From: Dugong dugon
Taxonomy: Eukaryota; Chordata; Mammalia; Sirenia; Dugongidae
Assembly (NCBI GenBank): GCA_030035585.1
Contig: CM057480.1
Coordinates: 5,511,001 to 5,575,000 of the forward strand
Length of the DNA stretch: 64,000 nucleotides
Reading direction: 5' to 3'
Shown: one piece after another, positions 63,646 to 64,000 of the stretch
Layout: every line of letters starts with the position of its first letter
Position numbering within the stretch: the first letter of the stretch is position 1
The notes under the pieces: model-generated
The model's database searches: none
What the model was told of the DNA's origin: nothing
The model's input: the letters and a program-made list of their open reading frames with translations, nothing else
Position numbers and translations under genes: made by a program

Positions 63646-64000
63646 ACCCAGCAATTTGTACACCAGGCATATGTTAAGAATTCATTTATGAAAGTTTGCT
63701 GTATGGTTTCTTCATTGCTGTTGGTATTCTTGTTGTTATTATTTTAATTACTAGTAGGACCACCAAGAGATACAGCCCAGAATAAACAAGTAAGAAAAGG
63801 TGAAATGAAAAAGGGAGCTACATACTCAAGATATGCTCCTTCACTGCCATCTCCAAGGCCAGTTCTGAGGACAACAGAAGCTTCTGCGCACCTACCCATG
63901 GATCCCTGCTGAGTAATGGGCAGCCCAGAATCCCCCAGAGCAATGACCTCAAATCCTTCTTTGGAGCACAGGGAACAGTTCCGACTATTCCGATTGCTTC
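63646..64000. other. Sequence without recognised feature
   Basis: Window end. Nothing recognised. Confidence 0.35.

Noticed and set aside
1-64000. CRISPR arrays, operons, bacterial insertion sequences or phage
   Set aside because: Everything points to a mammalian nuclear genome. No prokaryotic gene density or repeat-spacer structure is present.

Overview
The window is a mammalian nuclear sequence, almost certainly afrotherian and most likely from an elephant or close relative. The diagnostic signal is a tRNA-derived SINE of AfroSINE type, present in about 34 copies (roughly one per 1.9 kb, both strands). It is accompanied by two fragments of an RTE-type LINE, several copies of one MaLR-type LTR, and a young L1 lineage that shares its 3' UTR with three further truncated copies. 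I found no convincing host protein-coding exon, rRNA or tRNA gene. Every coding region I can support belongs to a transposable element, and all of them are broken. The family calls rest on motif reading and on copies compared within the window, not on database searches.

Layout: 0-3.2 kb holds three LINE-2 pieces, each carrying an AfroSINE, plus a palindromic DNA transposon with TA target duplications. 3.2-13.7 kb is mostly low-repeat sequence with an RTE 3' end, MIRs, MER5-like remnants, two complete solo MaLR LTRs with perfect 5-bp target duplications, a GT microsatellite and one candidate conserved non-coding block (9.93-10.31 kb). 13.7-19.4 kb contains a pogo/Tigger-like transposase relic, an L1M 5' UTR, an ERVL leader fragment and two copies of a second SINE with a tRNA-Gly-like head.

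20.7-37.2 kb is the centrepiece: one ancient L1 (plus strand) that has received nine later insertions. These are five short AfroSINEs or AfroSINE fragments, two longer AfroSINEs near its 3' end, a solo LTR, a TA-flanked MITE, and a full-length 8.4-kb young L1 bounded by the duplicated 9-mer GAATCATAG. The young L1 has two tandem 281-bp monomers in its 5' UTR, an ORF1 with one frameshift and an ORF2 with several lesions. Antisense open frames lie over the monomers.

37.2-49.4 kb carries a degraded L1/HAL1-like element with a MIR inside it, an ERVL-type LTR with a tRNA-Leu-like primer site, a second candidate regulatory block (42.74-43.03 kb), many AfroSINEs and the second RTE 3' end. 49.4-64 kb has three 5'-truncated copies of the young L1 lineage, an L2 reverse-transcriptase region, a SINE-in-SINE insertion, several LTRs, hAT-type MER elements and MIRs.

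As a system, the window shows LINE/SINE dependency. The 3' end of the long AfroSINEs matches the RTE LINE 3' end (gagtcggaa...ggcacctaacaacaac-type tails), so RTE is the likely mobilising partner. A 5'-truncated SINE with a perfect 12-bp target duplication supports target-primed reverse transcription.
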